A stretch of 64,000 bases of DNA, from positions 1 to 64,000 of the forward strand of contig JADKIA010000009.1 in assembly GCA_016721465.1 (NCBI GenBank), in the 5' to 3' direction. Position 1 is the stretch's first letter; each line of letters starts with the position of its first letter. Of this stretch, positions 17,039 to 25,516 are shown piece after piece. The position numbers and the translations under genes were made by a program. The notes under the pieces were generated by a model that had not been told where the DNA came from, ran no database searches, and saw only the letters and a program-made list of their open reading frames with translations. The stretch is from Ideonella sp. (GTDB taxonomy: Bacteria > Pseudomonadota > Gammaproteobacteria > Burkholderiales > Burkholderiaceae_C).

Positions 17039-18340
17039 TCACGCCGCGGCGCGGTCCCAGTAAGACGGGGTGTGATCCAGGCTGGCTCGAATCGCCTGCG
17101 CTGCCAGGGACGCACCATCCACCCCGGCGTACCAGGCCTTCACCTGCGCGGCGCCTGCAGCAAAGCGGGCATCGCCCATCACCCGGCGCACTGCGGCGGT
17201 CAGTCGCTGGCTGTCCACATGGCGTGGTGCGATGGCCAGACCCGCGCCATGGCGTGCGGCCAGGTCGATGTTCAGCTCTTGCTCTGCATGCAGCGGGATG
17301 CCGATCACCGGCGTGCCGCTGGCCATTGCGGTCTGTACCGAGCCCTGGCCGCCCATGGTGACGGCGAGGTCGACCTTGGACATGATCAAGTGACTGGGCA
17401 GGATGCCGCAGACCACGATGCCGGGGTCGTCCACTGGGCCGAAGTCATGGATGGTGGCGCCCACAAGCACCCGCAAACCCGCCTGCCGCACACGCTGCAC
17501 CGCTGAGCGCAGCATGCGCGGCGACGCTGACGACAGCACCACATAGGCCGTCGGTTGGGCGCCATCCAAGAAGGACAGCGCCTGCGCAGGGATGGGCAGA
17601 TCCAATTTGGCAAACAGCGGCCCCGTGTAGACCAGCCGGGTGGCAGGCCGATAGGTCTTGGGGCGTGTGGGTCGCCAGGCCTCCAGATCGGCTGATGGGA
17701 TGCCCAGCACCTCGGGCACATCGGTCACCAGCGTCAGATCCCCCAGCATCAGGGCCGCCAGGGTGGGCACAGGCTCCACACCCAACTCACTGGCCACGTC
17801 GTTCAGAAAACGAACAGGGTCGGTGAGCCGCTGCGCGCCGCCGTTGGCGATCCTGCGCTTCAGCCAGGCCGGCAGCCATTCGGTGCCCGGGATCGACATG
17901 GTGGTGGGTACCGGAGCCAGGCCGCGCTCAAACACCGGGGGCACATACGATGCACCATGCGAGGCGGCCAAGGGAATGCCGGCGACCCTCGATGACAGAA
18001 AACCCGTCAAGGTGAAGCCGATGACCAGCATGCGGGCGCCCTGGGCACGCAGGAAGTCGGCCTCGGCGGCAACGCTGCGTCGCACTTCATCGGCGGACAG
18101 GAGACGAACACCGGGGCGGCCGATCTGCACCAGATCACGCAGGAACTGGCGGCAGCGGGTGTCGTCCATGCGTGGTTCGAGCAAGGTATAGGGCATGCCG
18201 GCTTCGTCAAGCACCCTGGTATACGGTCCACCGTGGGTAGCGATGCAAACGGGTTCGCCCTGAGCTTGCAGGGCCTTGGCAATGCTCAGCATGCGCGAGG
18301 TCTCTGACAAGAAGCCGCAATTCGGGAACAGCGCGATCAT
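17039..18340 (-). CDS. MGT/UGT-type glycosyltransferase (GT1 family)
   Basis: A 433-residue GT-B protein starting at ATG 18340, with AGAAAGGG upstream; longer frames extend past the divergent regulator and are not needed. The N-terminal acceptor domain reads MIALFPNCGFLSETSRMLSI, and the C-terminal donor domain PSHLIMSKVDLAVTMGGQGS then GTPVIGIPLHAEQELNIDLA. The usual HGGxGT donor motif appears as MGGQGS, so the diphosphate-contacting histidine is replaced by methionine, which is odd. Such enzymes glycosylate lipids, polyketides or xenobiotics. It is divergent from a MarR regulator 62 bp away, which probably controls it, so a role in detoxifying or modifying a small aromatic compound is plausible. 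Confidence 0.78.
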   Translation of the reverse strand: MIALFPNCGFLSETSRMLSIAKALQAQGEPVCIATHGGPYTRVLDEAGMPYTLLEPRMDDTRCRQFLRDLVQIGRPGVRLLSADEVRRSVAAEADFLRAQGARMLVIGFTLTGFLSSRVAGIPLAASHGASYVPPVFERGLAPVPTTMSIPGTEWLPAWLKRRIANGGAQRLTDPVRFLNDVASELGVEPVPTLAALMLGDLTLVTDVPEVLGIPSADLEAWRPTRPKTYRPATRLVYTGPLFAKLDLPIPAQALSFLDGAQPTAYVVLSSASPRMLRSAVQRVRQAGLRVLVGATIHDFGPVDDPGIVVCGILPSHLIMSKVDLAVTMGGQGSVQTAMASGTPVIGIPLHAEQELNIDLAARHGAGLAIAPRHVDSQRLTAAVRRVMGDARFAAGAAQVKAWYAGVDGASLAAQAIRASLDHTPSYWDRAAA

Positions 18341-18385
18341 TCGAGGGCCCTTTCTGCAGTGTTCGGCGCGGGTGCGATCTCTATT

Positions 18386-18402
18386 TAGGTAATATATTGG
18401 AT
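18386..18402. promoter_or_regulatory. AT-rich palindromic region between the glycosyltransferase and MarR genes
   Basis: In an otherwise GC-rich gap the sequence TAGGTAATATATTGGATA contains the perfect palindrome AATATATT (18391-18398). It abuts the MarR start codon. It may be a promoter -10 region, an autoregulatory MarR operator, or both. Confidence 0.45.
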
Positions 18403-18888
18403 ATGACAAAGAACAGTCAATGGCTCGAACTCGGCCTGAAGGGTCAGGCCCCCCCGCTGGCCAATCGCGTGCGCCTGTTTCGCCTGCTGCTGGCCAAGGC
18501 CGCCGCGCTGCGCACGCGGCTCGACAAGGAACTGGCGCCCAGCGGGGTAACCACGCAGCAGGGCGCCATGCTGCAATGGATCGAGGCTCAGCCCGAGGCA
18601 CCCACGATCTCGGCCGTGGCAGCTGGCCTGCGCATGACCCACCAGAACGTCAAGCAGATCGCCGCAGCACTTGAACGCAAGGCCTTTCTGGCCATCGTCG
18701 TCGATGCTTCAGACCGCCGGGCCCGTCGCCTCGTGCTGACCGAACACCACCGCCAGTTCTGGGCCCAGCGAAACCCGCAGGACTTCAGCCACGTGGCTGC
18801 CTGGACAGCCGCCTGGTCCGATGAGGAGGTGGAGTCCCTCATTCAATTGCTGCGGCGTCTTCACGAACCCCCGGGCGATCCGGCCTGA
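18403..18888 (+). CDS. MarR-family transcriptional regulator
   Basis: A 161-residue winged-helix regulator. The N-terminal dimerisation helix includes RVRLFRLLLAKAAALRTRLD. The recognition helix region is ISAVAAGLRMTHQNVKQIAA, followed by the wing DASDRRARRLVLTE, the family's D-x-R-D/R signature. ATG 18403 gives the best N-terminus; a TTG two codons upstream is also in frame. The ribosome site is poor, which suggests a short or absent leader. It is divergent from the glycosyltransferase gene, the usual arrangement for a ligand-responsive repressor and its target. The ligand is unknown. Confidence 0.85.
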   Translation: MTKNSQWLELGLKGQAPPLANRVRLFRLLLAKAAALRTRLDKELAPSGVTTQQGAMLQWIEAQPEAPTISAVAAGLRMTHQNVKQIAAALERKAFLAIVVDASDRRARRLVLTEHHRQFWAQRNPQDFSHVAAWTAAWSDEEVESLIQLLRRLHEPPGDPA

Positions 18889-18966
18889 CGCGGCCGGCCG
18901 AACGCCACAGCCATCTGCCCGACAGCGTGTGAGCGAAACACCTGCGCGAACTGTCAACCCGCCCCT

Positions 18967-19431
18967 TCACCGTGGTCGCAGCTGGTCCGCGCGCACCCGC
19001 GTTGCGAGCAGGGGTTCGGCCGCATCGGCACTGAGCAGGTGCTCGTCGCCATCGACGAGCGGCTGCTCGAAATCGTTCCAGCCGCGCACGCCGGTCTTCA
19101 GCGAGACCACATGGACGAATCCCATGCGCTGCATCAGGTCGGCGGCCAGCACCGACCGGTTGCCCGAACGACACACCACCACGACCGCGTGCTCACGCCC
19201 ACCCGCGAGCAACGGCACGGTGTCGTCGTAGCCCCAGTCGCAGGCCGCCTCGAGCAGGCCACGCGGCACGTTGATCGAGCCCGGAACGTGGGCCTGGGCA
19301 AACTCGGCCGGCTCGCGCACGTCCAGCACCAGGGGCGGCGTCGGCTGCGCCAGCAGCCCGCTCAGATCCCAGGGCATGATTTCGCGTACCCGGGTGAGGG
19401 CATCGGCCAGCAGCGCGGCGTAGCTCGTCAT
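18967..19431 (-). CDS. Rhodanese-domain protein (single-domain sulfurtransferase)
   Basis: A 154-residue protein starting at ATG 19431. It carries one rhodanese domain: PLVLDVREPAEFAQAHVPGS, INVPRGLLE, and the active loop VVVVCRSGNRSVLAADLMQR with catalytic cysteine near residue 100, then GFVHVVSLKTGVRGW. The six-residue loop CRSGNR is the sulfurtransferase form rather than the longer phosphatase loop. No signal peptide is seen, so it is cytoplasmic. It is divergent from the thioesterase gene at 19520. A role in thiosulfate or persulfide handling is generic to the family; nothing nearby specifies the partner. Confidence 0.88.
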   Translation of the reverse strand: MTSYAALLADALTRVREIMPWDLSGLLAQPTPPLVLDVREPAEFAQAHVPGSINVPRGLLEAACDWGYDDTVPLLAGGREHAVVVVCRSGNRSVLAADLMQRMGFVHVVSLKTGVRGWNDFEQPLVDGDEHLLSADAAEPLLATRVRADQLRPR

Positions 19432-19519
19432 GCGCGCCAGTATCGGTGAGACGACGCGCGGCACGAGGCTCGGTCGCATCGCCTACCATGCCTGGTCATG
19501 CAGAAGCCGGAGAGCCGAT

Positions 19520-20353
19520 TTGCCCGCCGCACCGTCCCATCCCTTCGACGCCGCCACCGCCCTGAATGCCGACGCGGACAACCACTTCACCGGCCACACC
19601 AGCCCGGCCTACGCCAACATGGTCGGGCCCTTTGGTGGCATCACCGCCGCCACGCTGCTGGGCGCCATCTGCCTGCACCCGGCGCGCCTGGGTGAGCCGC
19701 TCGCGCTCACCGTCAACTATGCCGGCCCGGTGTCCGATGGCGCTTTCCGCCTGCACACCGTGCCCGTGCGCACCAACCGATCCACCCAACACTGGCGCGT
19801 GGATCTGGAACAAGGCGGCGCCATCGCCGCCACGGCCACCGCGGTGTTCGCGGCGCGGCGCGAGACCTGGTCGGCCACCGAGATCGGGTTCCCCGAGGTC
19901 GCGCCCGCGGCCGAGGTGCCGGTGAACCCCATGCCCGCTCGCGTGGCCTGGTTCCGTCAATACGAGATGCGCTTCATCGAAGGCGGCATGCCGGACTTCC
20001 GCGTGGCGCCACCCGCCGACGACACCACGCCGTACGACACCACCAGCACGCTGTGGGTGCGCGACGACCCCCCGCGCGTGCTGGACTTCCCCGCCCTGGC
20101 CGCGATCTGCGACGTGTTCATCCCGCGCATCTTCCTGCGCCGCCAGCGGCCCACGCCGGCGGGCACGGTGTCGATGACCATCTACTTCCACGCCGGTGCC
20201 GCGCAACTGGCTGCGCAGGGCACGCAGCCCGTGCTGGGCCGCGCCCGAGCGCAGCACTTTCGCGCGGGCTACTTTGACCAGACGGCCGAGGTCTGGAGCA
20301 CCGACCGGCATCTGCTGGCGACGACGCAACAGGTGGTCTACTACAAAGAATGA
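19520..20353 (+). CDS. Acyl-CoA thioesterase-like protein (double hot-dog fold)
   Basis: A 277-residue protein whose best start is TTG 19520, with CGGAG eight bases upstream; longer frames overlap the divergent rhodanese gene. The N-terminal hot-dog half reads YANMVGPFGGITAATLLGAI and LGEPLALTVNYAGPVSDGAF. The second half has DFPALAAICDVFIPRIFLRR and SMTIYFHAG, ending STDRHLLATTQQVVYYK. This matches the thioesterase-like superfamily related to TesB, which hydrolyses acyl-CoA esters. The position of the catalytic Asp in the second half is not certain from sequence alone. No metabolic partner is adjacent. Confidence 0.78.
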   Translation: MPAAPSHPFDAATALNADADNHFTGHTSPAYANMVGPFGGITAATLLGAICLHPARLGEPLALTVNYAGPVSDGAFRLHTVPVRTNRSTQHWRVDLEQGGAIAATATAVFAARRETWSATEIGFPEVAPAAEVPVNPMPARVAWFRQYEMRFIEGGMPDFRVAPPADDTTPYDTTSTLWVRDDPPRVLDFPALAAICDVFIPRIFLRRQRPTPAGTVSMTIYFHAGAAQLAAQGTQPVLGRARAQHFRAGYFDQTAEVWSTDRHLLATTQQVVYYKE

Positions 20354-20395
20354 GCGAACCCCCGGTGATCGGCTCGGCACCACCGGGCGCAAGGG

Positions 20396-20941
20396 TCAGG
20401 CTCCGTCGATCGGCCTGCCCCGGGTGGCCAACAGCCGTTGCCGGCACAGGGCCACCCAGGCTTGGCTGCCATAGCCGCAGGCCAGGTCGCGGCCGATCAG
20501 CGCCCAGGCCGGGTCGTCGATCGACAAGCCCAGCTCGCGCAGGTAATGCTCGTCCACCACCACGAACTGCTTGCGGTAGGGCAGCAGCACACGGTGCGCG
20601 CCGGCGCTCAGGGCTTCGTGCGCGCGCACGTGGCTGGCGAACCAGTGGCTGAGCAGGCCATTGCAGCGCGGCGCGTGCCAGAAGGCGCCGAAGTCGTCCC
20701 CCGGTTCGGCCTGGCCGCCCAAGACGCGGCGGGCGTGGTCCCAGTTCTGGAAACCCAACTCGCGCGACACCTGGATCAGGCAGTCGCGCAGGCGCGGGTC
20801 GGTGCCGGCGGGTTCGGCGGCGGCTGGTTCGGTGGACGCACCGCGCGCGGCGTTCAGACGCAGCCGGGCACGCGTCTTCACTTCGGCGATCAGCGCCTGG
20901 GCGCCCGCATCGGTGGAGACAAGGGATGGGGAAGGGCTCAT
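20396..20941 (-). CDS. Hypothetical protein, 181 residues
   Basis: The start is ATG 20941 with GGAG nine bases upstream. The N-terminal third is a helical segment, QALIAEVKTRARLRLNAARG, then LRDCLIQVSRELGFQNWDHA. It resembles the short helical domain found at the end of some glyoxalase-like proteins (a pattern ending GFxxWxxA). The rest contains FGAFWHAPRCNGLLSHWFAS, LLPYRKQFVVVDEHYLRELG and ACGYGSQAWVALCRQRL. It has no signal peptide or membrane segment. Protein-like codon use over its whole length supports it as real. I cannot assign a function. Confidence 0.65.
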   Translation of the reverse strand: MSPSPSLVSTDAGAQALIAEVKTRARLRLNAARGASTEPAAAEPAGTDPRLRDCLIQVSRELGFQNWDHARRVLGGQAEPGDDFGAFWHAPRCNGLLSHWFASHVRAHEALSAGAHRVLLPYRKQFVVVDEHYLRELGLSIDDPAWALIGRDLACGYGSQAWVALCRQRLLATRGRPIDGA

Positions 20942-21242
20942 GACAACACTCCGGTTCGTTGGGCGACCACTCCCGCTTGTGGCCGAACGAAACATGGGGT
21001 GCTTGCCAGATCAAAGTGATGGCGACGCTGACAGGGTGAGAGCCTCTTGTGCGGGCAGGCGCCCCTGCGGCACCTGGGCCTGAGTGTACCCACAGCTGCC
21101 GACCGACTTACGCGACCGCGCTACACACTGCCGATCTGCGCGAGCATGGGTGAGCATGGGCCTGACAGGAGAAGCGCAACACCGGCATTGGCTTGCGGGA
21201 CTCGGCGGCCGACTAAACCTCTGCAGTCGTGACCCCTTACGG
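20942..21242. other. Intergenic region without recognised feature
   Basis: About 300 bp lies between the hypothetical gene and the OmpA-like gene. No convincing reading frame, hairpin or RNA gene was seen. It must hold the promoter of the hypothetical gene at its left end. Confidence 0.4.
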
Positions 21243-22235
21243 TCACCTTCCAATGATCAGCTGTTGAATCGATCTTGTCGCCTTGGCTCCATCAATCTTG
21301 ACTTCGACGCGCCGGTTGAACCCATGCTTGGGCCCCTTGCCTTCAGCCAGAGCCTTGCCATGCGATTTGGTGTCGAACGCAAGCTTTGAGCTGTTGAAGT
21401 ACTGGCTTGACTTCAGCACTCGCTTGACTGCCTCGGCTCGTTGATCGGTTTCCTTCTTGTTGTAGCCTTTGCTGCCGGTAGTGGAAGCGAACGCCTGGAC
21501 CTGGATCGGCACCTCGCCGAGCGCGATCACTGCGCTCAATTGCGGAAACTGATCCTTGATTTTGCTGACCCAGTCGTGCAGCTCGCGTGTGCTTTGCCGC
21601 GAGAGAGTGTCTTGATCCTCGTCCTCGAAGAGGATGGGCGCGGGCTCCAGCAGGCTGGCAGGAATCTTCGGCGGTGCCGCCTGGCGACGCGGCTGCTCGG
21701 CGAGGAGGGTGAGCTTGAGCGTGAATTCGCGCTGCGCGCTCCCTTTGGATCCACCAAGAGGCAAGCCCAACGAGAGCGGCCCGGCCTGAAGACCAACCTG
21801 CACGCCCTCCGCCTCTGAGCCAGCACCAATCGAGATGACCATTTCGACGAACGGCTTTTTGCTCCCAGCCCGGCTTTCGGCCAAGTCCGCGTGGGCAGCC
21901 ACGACAATTGATCCGTCACTTTTGCTGGTTCCCAGCATTTTGGGTTGAACGCCATCGCGCGCCAACTCGATGCCGTCATCCGAGAACGACGCTTTCCAGA
22001 GTGCCTTGAATCCGAACTTGCCCTCACCCTTGGCCATGCCAATCGGGTTGATGAGTTCATACTCAACCGCGACTGAAATCGAGACTGAACCGAATGACTC
22101 CCAATCCGCACGCTGTGTCTCGTCGGCATTGCCCGAGCTGTCCATGTGGAAAGCATCAACAGAGTCGCCAACGGCGTACACCGCACCGATCTTGAGGTTG
22201 CCAAGCAATCCAAACGGGCTATCGATCTTCTTCAT
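21243..22235 (-). CDS. Orphan protein with OmpA-like C-terminal end
   Basis: A 330-residue protein starting at ATG 22235 with AAAGG upstream (MKKIDSPFGLLGNLKIGAVY). There is no clear signal peptide. The first 200 residues look beta-rich (VSISVAVEYELINPIGMAKG, FVEMVISIGAGSEAEGVQVG, REFTLKLTLLAEQPRRQ). A short linker rich in Pro and acidic residues follows. The C-terminus matches the OmpA/MotB peptidoglycan-binding pattern only loosely: IQVQAFASTTGSKGYNKKET, DQRAEAVKRVLKS, then GFNRRVEVKI. Base composition is visibly lower in GC than its neighbours and it stands alone, which suggests transfer. Function is unknown. Confidence 0.68.
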   Translation of the reverse strand: MKKIDSPFGLLGNLKIGAVYAVGDSVDAFHMDSSGNADETQRADWESFGSVSISVAVEYELINPIGMAKGEGKFGFKALWKASFSDDGIELARDGVQPKMLGTSKSDGSIVVAAHADLAESRAGSKKPFVEMVISIGAGSEAEGVQVGLQAGPLSLGLPLGGSKGSAQREFTLKLTLLAEQPRRQAAPPKIPASLLEPAPILFEDEDQDTLSRQSTRELHDWVSKIKDQFPQLSAVIALGEVPIQVQAFASTTGSKGYNKKETDQRAEAVKRVLKSSQYFNSSKLAFDTKSHGKALAEGKGPKHGFNRRVEVKIDGAKATRSIQQLIIGR

Positions 22236-22726
22236 GGCTGAGCCTTTCGTTTGATGAGATGTCGCACGGTCACTGACTTTGTCAGAGTTTCGCCGCAGGT
22301 GCGGGCAATTGCCGGCGACAGTGGCGTCCTGAAGGGTGGCCAGTTTGGGCCATGGCGCGCTGCCCTGCCTGCCAGCGTTGAGGTCACTTGTTTGCGGGTC
22401 GATGCGCGCCGTGCGCGCATGCTCAACCGAAGGGCAACTCAGCGGCAACGCACATCCACGCGTTCGGCCATCGGCCCTGTGCTGCGCACGGTGGCCACGA
22501 TATGGGCGTGGTCCACGCCCGCATCGTTGCAGACTTGCCAGCAGCCCTTTGTCACCTTGGCGCAGCAGGGAATTTGAACTCGGTGCCAATCCTTCTGCGC
22601 TCAGTTTCCGGCATCAGGTCCAATTTGGCGCCGGCCGCCGCGCGATACAGCAACACCTGCGAGTCGGAGCCCAGCCACATCCACACATGTCCGACCTCAA
22701 GGCACCCCAACGGCGCACCGGGGGCC
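22236..22726. other. Intergenic region, possible small decayed gene
   Basis: About 490 bp has no clear gene. On the minus strand two short frames with plausible codon use follow each other: one ending LDLMPETERRRIGTEFKF near 22573, and one starting GTG near 22571 (VTKGCWQVCNDAGVDHAHIV) ending near 22458. They may be remnants of a lost gene. Nothing can be assigned. Confidence 0.3.
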
Positions 22727-23752
22727 TCACTGCGGCAGCGATCGGATCTTCTGTTCCCAAAGTCCGATCAGGCGCTTGCGTTCGGCGCTGCTGCCGTACT
22801 TGGCGTAGTCGTAGTCGATCAGCTTGATCTTGCGGAGGTCGGGCACGCGCGCATCCACCGGCGTGGCCTTGTTGGACGGCACCTGGAAGCCGCGCGCCGC
22901 GAAGGCGAACTGCTGGGCCTGCGGGGTGAGCGCCCATTCGTAGAACTTCTTCGCCACGGCCAAGTGCGGCGCACCCTTGACGATGGACATCGCGCCGATC
23001 TCGGCCCCGGTGCCTTCCACCGGCGTGAGCGTTTCTGTGGGAAAGCCCAGCGCGCGCTCGCCCGGGCCGAGTGCCACGAACACGATCGCCGCCGAAGCCT
23101 CGCCGCGCGACACGGCCTTGATCGGCGCCTCGCCCGAGCGCGGATAGGCGCTGATGTTCTTGTGCAGCCTGGCCATGTAGTCCCAGGCCTGGTCCTCGCC
23201 CATCAGCTGCACCAGCGTGGCCACCGCGGTGTAGGCGCCACCGCTGGTGGCCGGATTGGCCATCTGCACCTCGCCCTTGAACTCGGGGCGCAGCAGATCG
23301 GCCCAGCTGCGCGGCACTGGCAGCTTGCGCTTGGCCAGCATCTCGGTGTTGTAGGCAAAGCCCAGCGGCCCGAGGTAGATGCCCACGCTGCGTTGGCCCG
23401 ATTGCCTGGCCTGTCGCTGCGCCCAGGGGTGCAGTTGCGCCAGCGAGGGGGATTCATAGGGCTGCGTCAGGCCTTGTTCGGCGGCCTGCAGGTGCGGGTC
23501 ACCGGTGCCGCCGAACCAGAGATCGGTCTTGGGGTTGGCGCGCTCGGCGTTGATCTGCGCCAGTGCCTCCCCCGTGCTGCGCTGGACGATGTTGACCTTG
23601 ACACCGGCCACGCGCGAGAAGGTGGTCTGGATCAGGTTGCACCAGTCCACCTGCACCGAGCACAGGATGTTGATCTGCTCGTCCTGCGCGCTGGCACCGG
23701 TCGACAGGGCCAGCAGCGCGGCGGCGAGCAAGGTGGTCTTGAATTTCGTCAT
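22727..23752 (-). CDS. Periplasmic ABC-transporter substrate-binding protein, Fe(III)-type
   Basis: A 341-residue protein with a signal peptide (MTKFKTTLLAAALLALSTGA, SAQ cut site near residue 22). The mature protein is a type II binding fold: INILCSVQVDWCNLIQTTFS, VNIVQRSTGEALAQINAERA, TDLWFGGTGDPH, SVGIYLGPLGFAYNTEMLAK, ARGFQVPSNKATPVDARVP. These fit the FbpA/FutA/AfuA group, which also includes binders of phosphonates and other small ligands. No permease or ATPase gene is adjacent, so it is an orphan or its partners lie elsewhere. An AT-rich stretch upstream (TTGCTT, 18 bp, TGTAAT) could be its promoter. Confidence 0.83.
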   Translation of the reverse strand: MTKFKTTLLAAALLALSTGASAQDEQINILCSVQVDWCNLIQTTFSRVAGVKVNIVQRSTGEALAQINAERANPKTDLWFGGTGDPHLQAAEQGLTQPYESPSLAQLHPWAQRQARQSGQRSVGIYLGPLGFAYNTEMLAKRKLPVPRSWADLLRPEFKGEVQMANPATSGGAYTAVATLVQLMGEDQAWDYMARLHKNISAYPRSGEAPIKAVSRGEASAAIVFVALGPGERALGFPTETLTPVEGTGAEIGAMSIVKGAPHLAVAKKFYEWALTPQAQQFAFAARGFQVPSNKATPVDARVPDLRKIKLIDYDYAKYGSSAERKRLIGLWEQKIRSLPQ

Positions 23753-23834
23753 GTCGGATTACATTGTTTCAAACGTTGTACAAGCAATGGCACCGCCCAG
23801 CGGACGCACACTGCGCCTGATCGAAGCCCCAGGC

Positions 23835-23922
23835 CTGCCTCAGCGGACGCCGCGGAACCGGCTTCGCCGGGCCGCCGGGGTCGCCCCCTGGGGGGAGGCG
23901 CCGAAGGCGCTTCGGGGGGGCA
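23835..23922 (-). repeat. Dispersed GC-rich repeat, copy 2 (extragenic)
   Basis: This lies between the binding-protein gene and the Lrp gene. On the minus strand it shares CCCCCCAGGGGGCG, a GCGGCCCGGC-type block and GCCGGTTCCGCGGCG with copy 3 at 53154-53242 almost base for base, and more loosely with copy 1 at 14111-14176. The paired arms would fold strongly, and it may end transcription of the Lrp gene, whose stop is at its edge. Confidence 0.7.
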
Positions 23923-23924
23923 TG

Positions 23925-24398
23925 TCAGCTGCCACGATCGATGCGCAAGGCCAGTACCACCGAGGTGGTGGTCTTGTGCACGCCCTCGATCTCGCCGATC
24001 TCGTCGAGCAGCGCGTCCAGCCGGGCCGTGGTGTCGGCGCGCAGGATGGCGATGTAGTCGAACTCGCCACTCACCGAGCTGAGCTGCAGCAGCTCGGGGA
24101 TCTTCTGCAGCCGGCGCAGCACGTCGCGCGAGCTCTTGGGTTGCAAGGTGATGCCCACGTGGGCGCGCACCTGCGGGCGCTCGTCGTCCTGGCCCAGGCG
24201 CACGGTGTAGCCCACCACCACGCCATCGCGCTCCAGCCGTGCCAGGCGCGCCACCACCGTGGTGCGCGCGATGCCCAGCTTGCGCGCCAGGTTGGCGGTG
24301 CTCTCGCGCGCATTGGCCTGCAGCAGGGCGATCAGGTCGCGGTCGATCTGGTCCTTGGGGTGGGGCACGGCAGGCGAGAAGCGCGGGCTGGGCGGCAT
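23925..24398 (-). CDS. Lrp/AsnC-family transcriptional regulator
   Basis: A 157-residue protein. The N-terminal HTH reads IDRDLIALLQANARESTANL, ARKLGIARTTVVARLARLER. A C-terminal RAM (ligand-binding) domain follows: VRAHVGITLQPKSSRDVLRR, ELLQLSSVSGEFDYIAILRA, DEIGEIEGVHKTTTSVVLAL. These regulators sense amino acids and form octamers. It is divergent from the cation-efflux gene at 24548, with a 150-bp gap, and ends against a dispersed repeat. The lysine-type catabolic genes at 34.9 kb are a possible but unproven target. Confidence 0.9.
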   Translation of the reverse strand: MPPSPRFSPAVPHPKDQIDRDLIALLQANARESTANLARKLGIARTTVVARLARLERDGVVVGYTVRLGQDDERPQVRAHVGITLQPKSSRDVLRRLQKIPELLQLSSVSGEFDYIAILRADTTARLDALLDEIGEIEGVHKTTTSVVLALRIDRGS

Positions 24399-24547
24399 TG
24401 GCCGATTATGGGCGGCACAGGCGCAGCGCCCGACCGGCGCCGGCAGCGGGCGTCGATGTTCAGGCCAAGCTCAGCCTGGGCGGGTAGGCTCTGGCCTTCG
24501 GGCGAGTATGGACCTCGGCCCCTCGCCCTCACCGAGCCCCGAATCCC

Positions 24548-25516
24548 ATGAACACCGACGACTTTCGCGACGACGAAGACGAAGACGGCCAATTCACCGC
24601 TGCCGAGCGTGCAGCGGCGGCCTCGCGCAGCACCTGGGTCAGCGTGGGAGTGAACCTGCTGCTCACCACCGGACAGATCGCCGCGGGGCTGATCACCAAG
24701 TCGCAAGGCCTGGTGGCCGACGGCATCCACTCGCTGTCCGATCTGGTGGCCGACTTTGTCGTGCTGCTGGCCAATCACCACAGCCAGAAAGACGCCGACG
24801 CGGACCACCCCTATGGCCACCACCGCTTCGAAACCGCCGCCTCGCTGGCGCTGGGCGGGCTGCTGCTGGCGGTGGGCTTGGGCATGCTGTGGTCGGCGGC
24901 GCACAAGCTGCAGGCCCCCGAGTCCATCCCCACGGTGCACGCCGCAGCCTTGTGGGTGGCCGGCGGCGCGCTCGTGGCCAAGGAGCTGCTGTTCCGCTAC
25001 ATGCTGTCCGTGGCCAAGCGGGTGAAGTCCAGCATGCTGGTGGCCAATGCCTGGCATGCGCGCTCGGACGCCGCCTCGTCGCTGGTCGTGGGCCTGGGCA
25101 TCATCGGCAACCTCGCGGGCTACCCGATCCTCGACCCGATTGCCGCACTGATCGTGGGCTTCATGGTGGCCAAGATGGGCTGGTCGTTCGGCTGGGACGC
25201 CATGCACGACCTGATGGACCGCGCGGCCGACGACCAGGAGGTGGCGGCCATCCGCGCCACCCTGCTCGAAACCCCCGGCGTGGCCGGCGTGCACGACGTG
25301 CGCACCCGCAAGATGGGCGACATGATCGTGGTCGATGCACACCTCGAGGTCAACGCCGACATGAGCGTGGAGGCCGGTCACAACATCGCGGTGGAGGCAC
25401 GCCAGCGCGTGCTTCAGCGCCACCGCGTGCTCAACCTGATGACCCACATCGACCCCTGGCGCCGACCAGATCTGGACCATGCCCCCTTGGCCTCGGCCAG
25501 GTCCGCCAAGGCATGA
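24548..25516 (+). CDS. Cation diffusion facilitator (CDF) family metal exporter
   Basis: A 322-residue transporter of divalent metals (Zn, Fe, Cd, Co or Mn) driven by proton exchange. The N-terminus is strongly acidic (DDFRDDEDEDG). Membrane helices carry the family metal sites: LVADGIHSLSDLVADFVVLL in TM2 and NAWHARSDAASSLVVGLGII in TM5. The loop DADHPYGHHRFETAASL is characteristic. A C-terminal ferredoxin-like cytoplasmic domain follows (AIRATLLETPGVAGVHDVRT, MIVVDAHLEV). The TM2 residues D/D rather than H/D suggest Fe/Mn or broad specificity rather than strict zinc; that is inference. Its stop overlaps the start of the metallophosphoesterase gene (ATGA). Confidence 0.9.
   Translation: MNTDDFRDDEDEDGQFTAAERAAAASRSTWVSVGVNLLLTTGQIAAGLITKSQGLVADGIHSLSDLVADFVVLLANHHSQKDADADHPYGHHRFETAASLALGGLLLAVGLGMLWSAAHKLQAPESIPTVHAAALWVAGGALVAKELLFRYMLSVAKRVKSSMLVANAWHARSDAASSLVVGLGIIGNLAGYPILDPIAALIVGFMVAKMGWSFGWDAMHDLMDRAADDQEVAAIRATLLETPGVAGVHDVRTRKMGDMIVVDAHLEVNADMSVEAGHNIAVEARQRVLQRHRVLNLMTHIDPWRRPDLDHAPLASARSAKA

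Noticed and set aside
22540..22640. Possible tRNA-like stretch
   Set aside because: Phrases such as AGGGAATTTGAACTC resemble a T-arm by chance; no acceptor stem, anticodon arm or CCA-consistent fold could be drawn.
24259..25512. Upstream extension of the metallophosphoesterase frame
   Set aside because: This part overlaps the cation-efflux gene in another frame and is Arg/Gly-rich; the lipobox just after 25513 fixes the real start.
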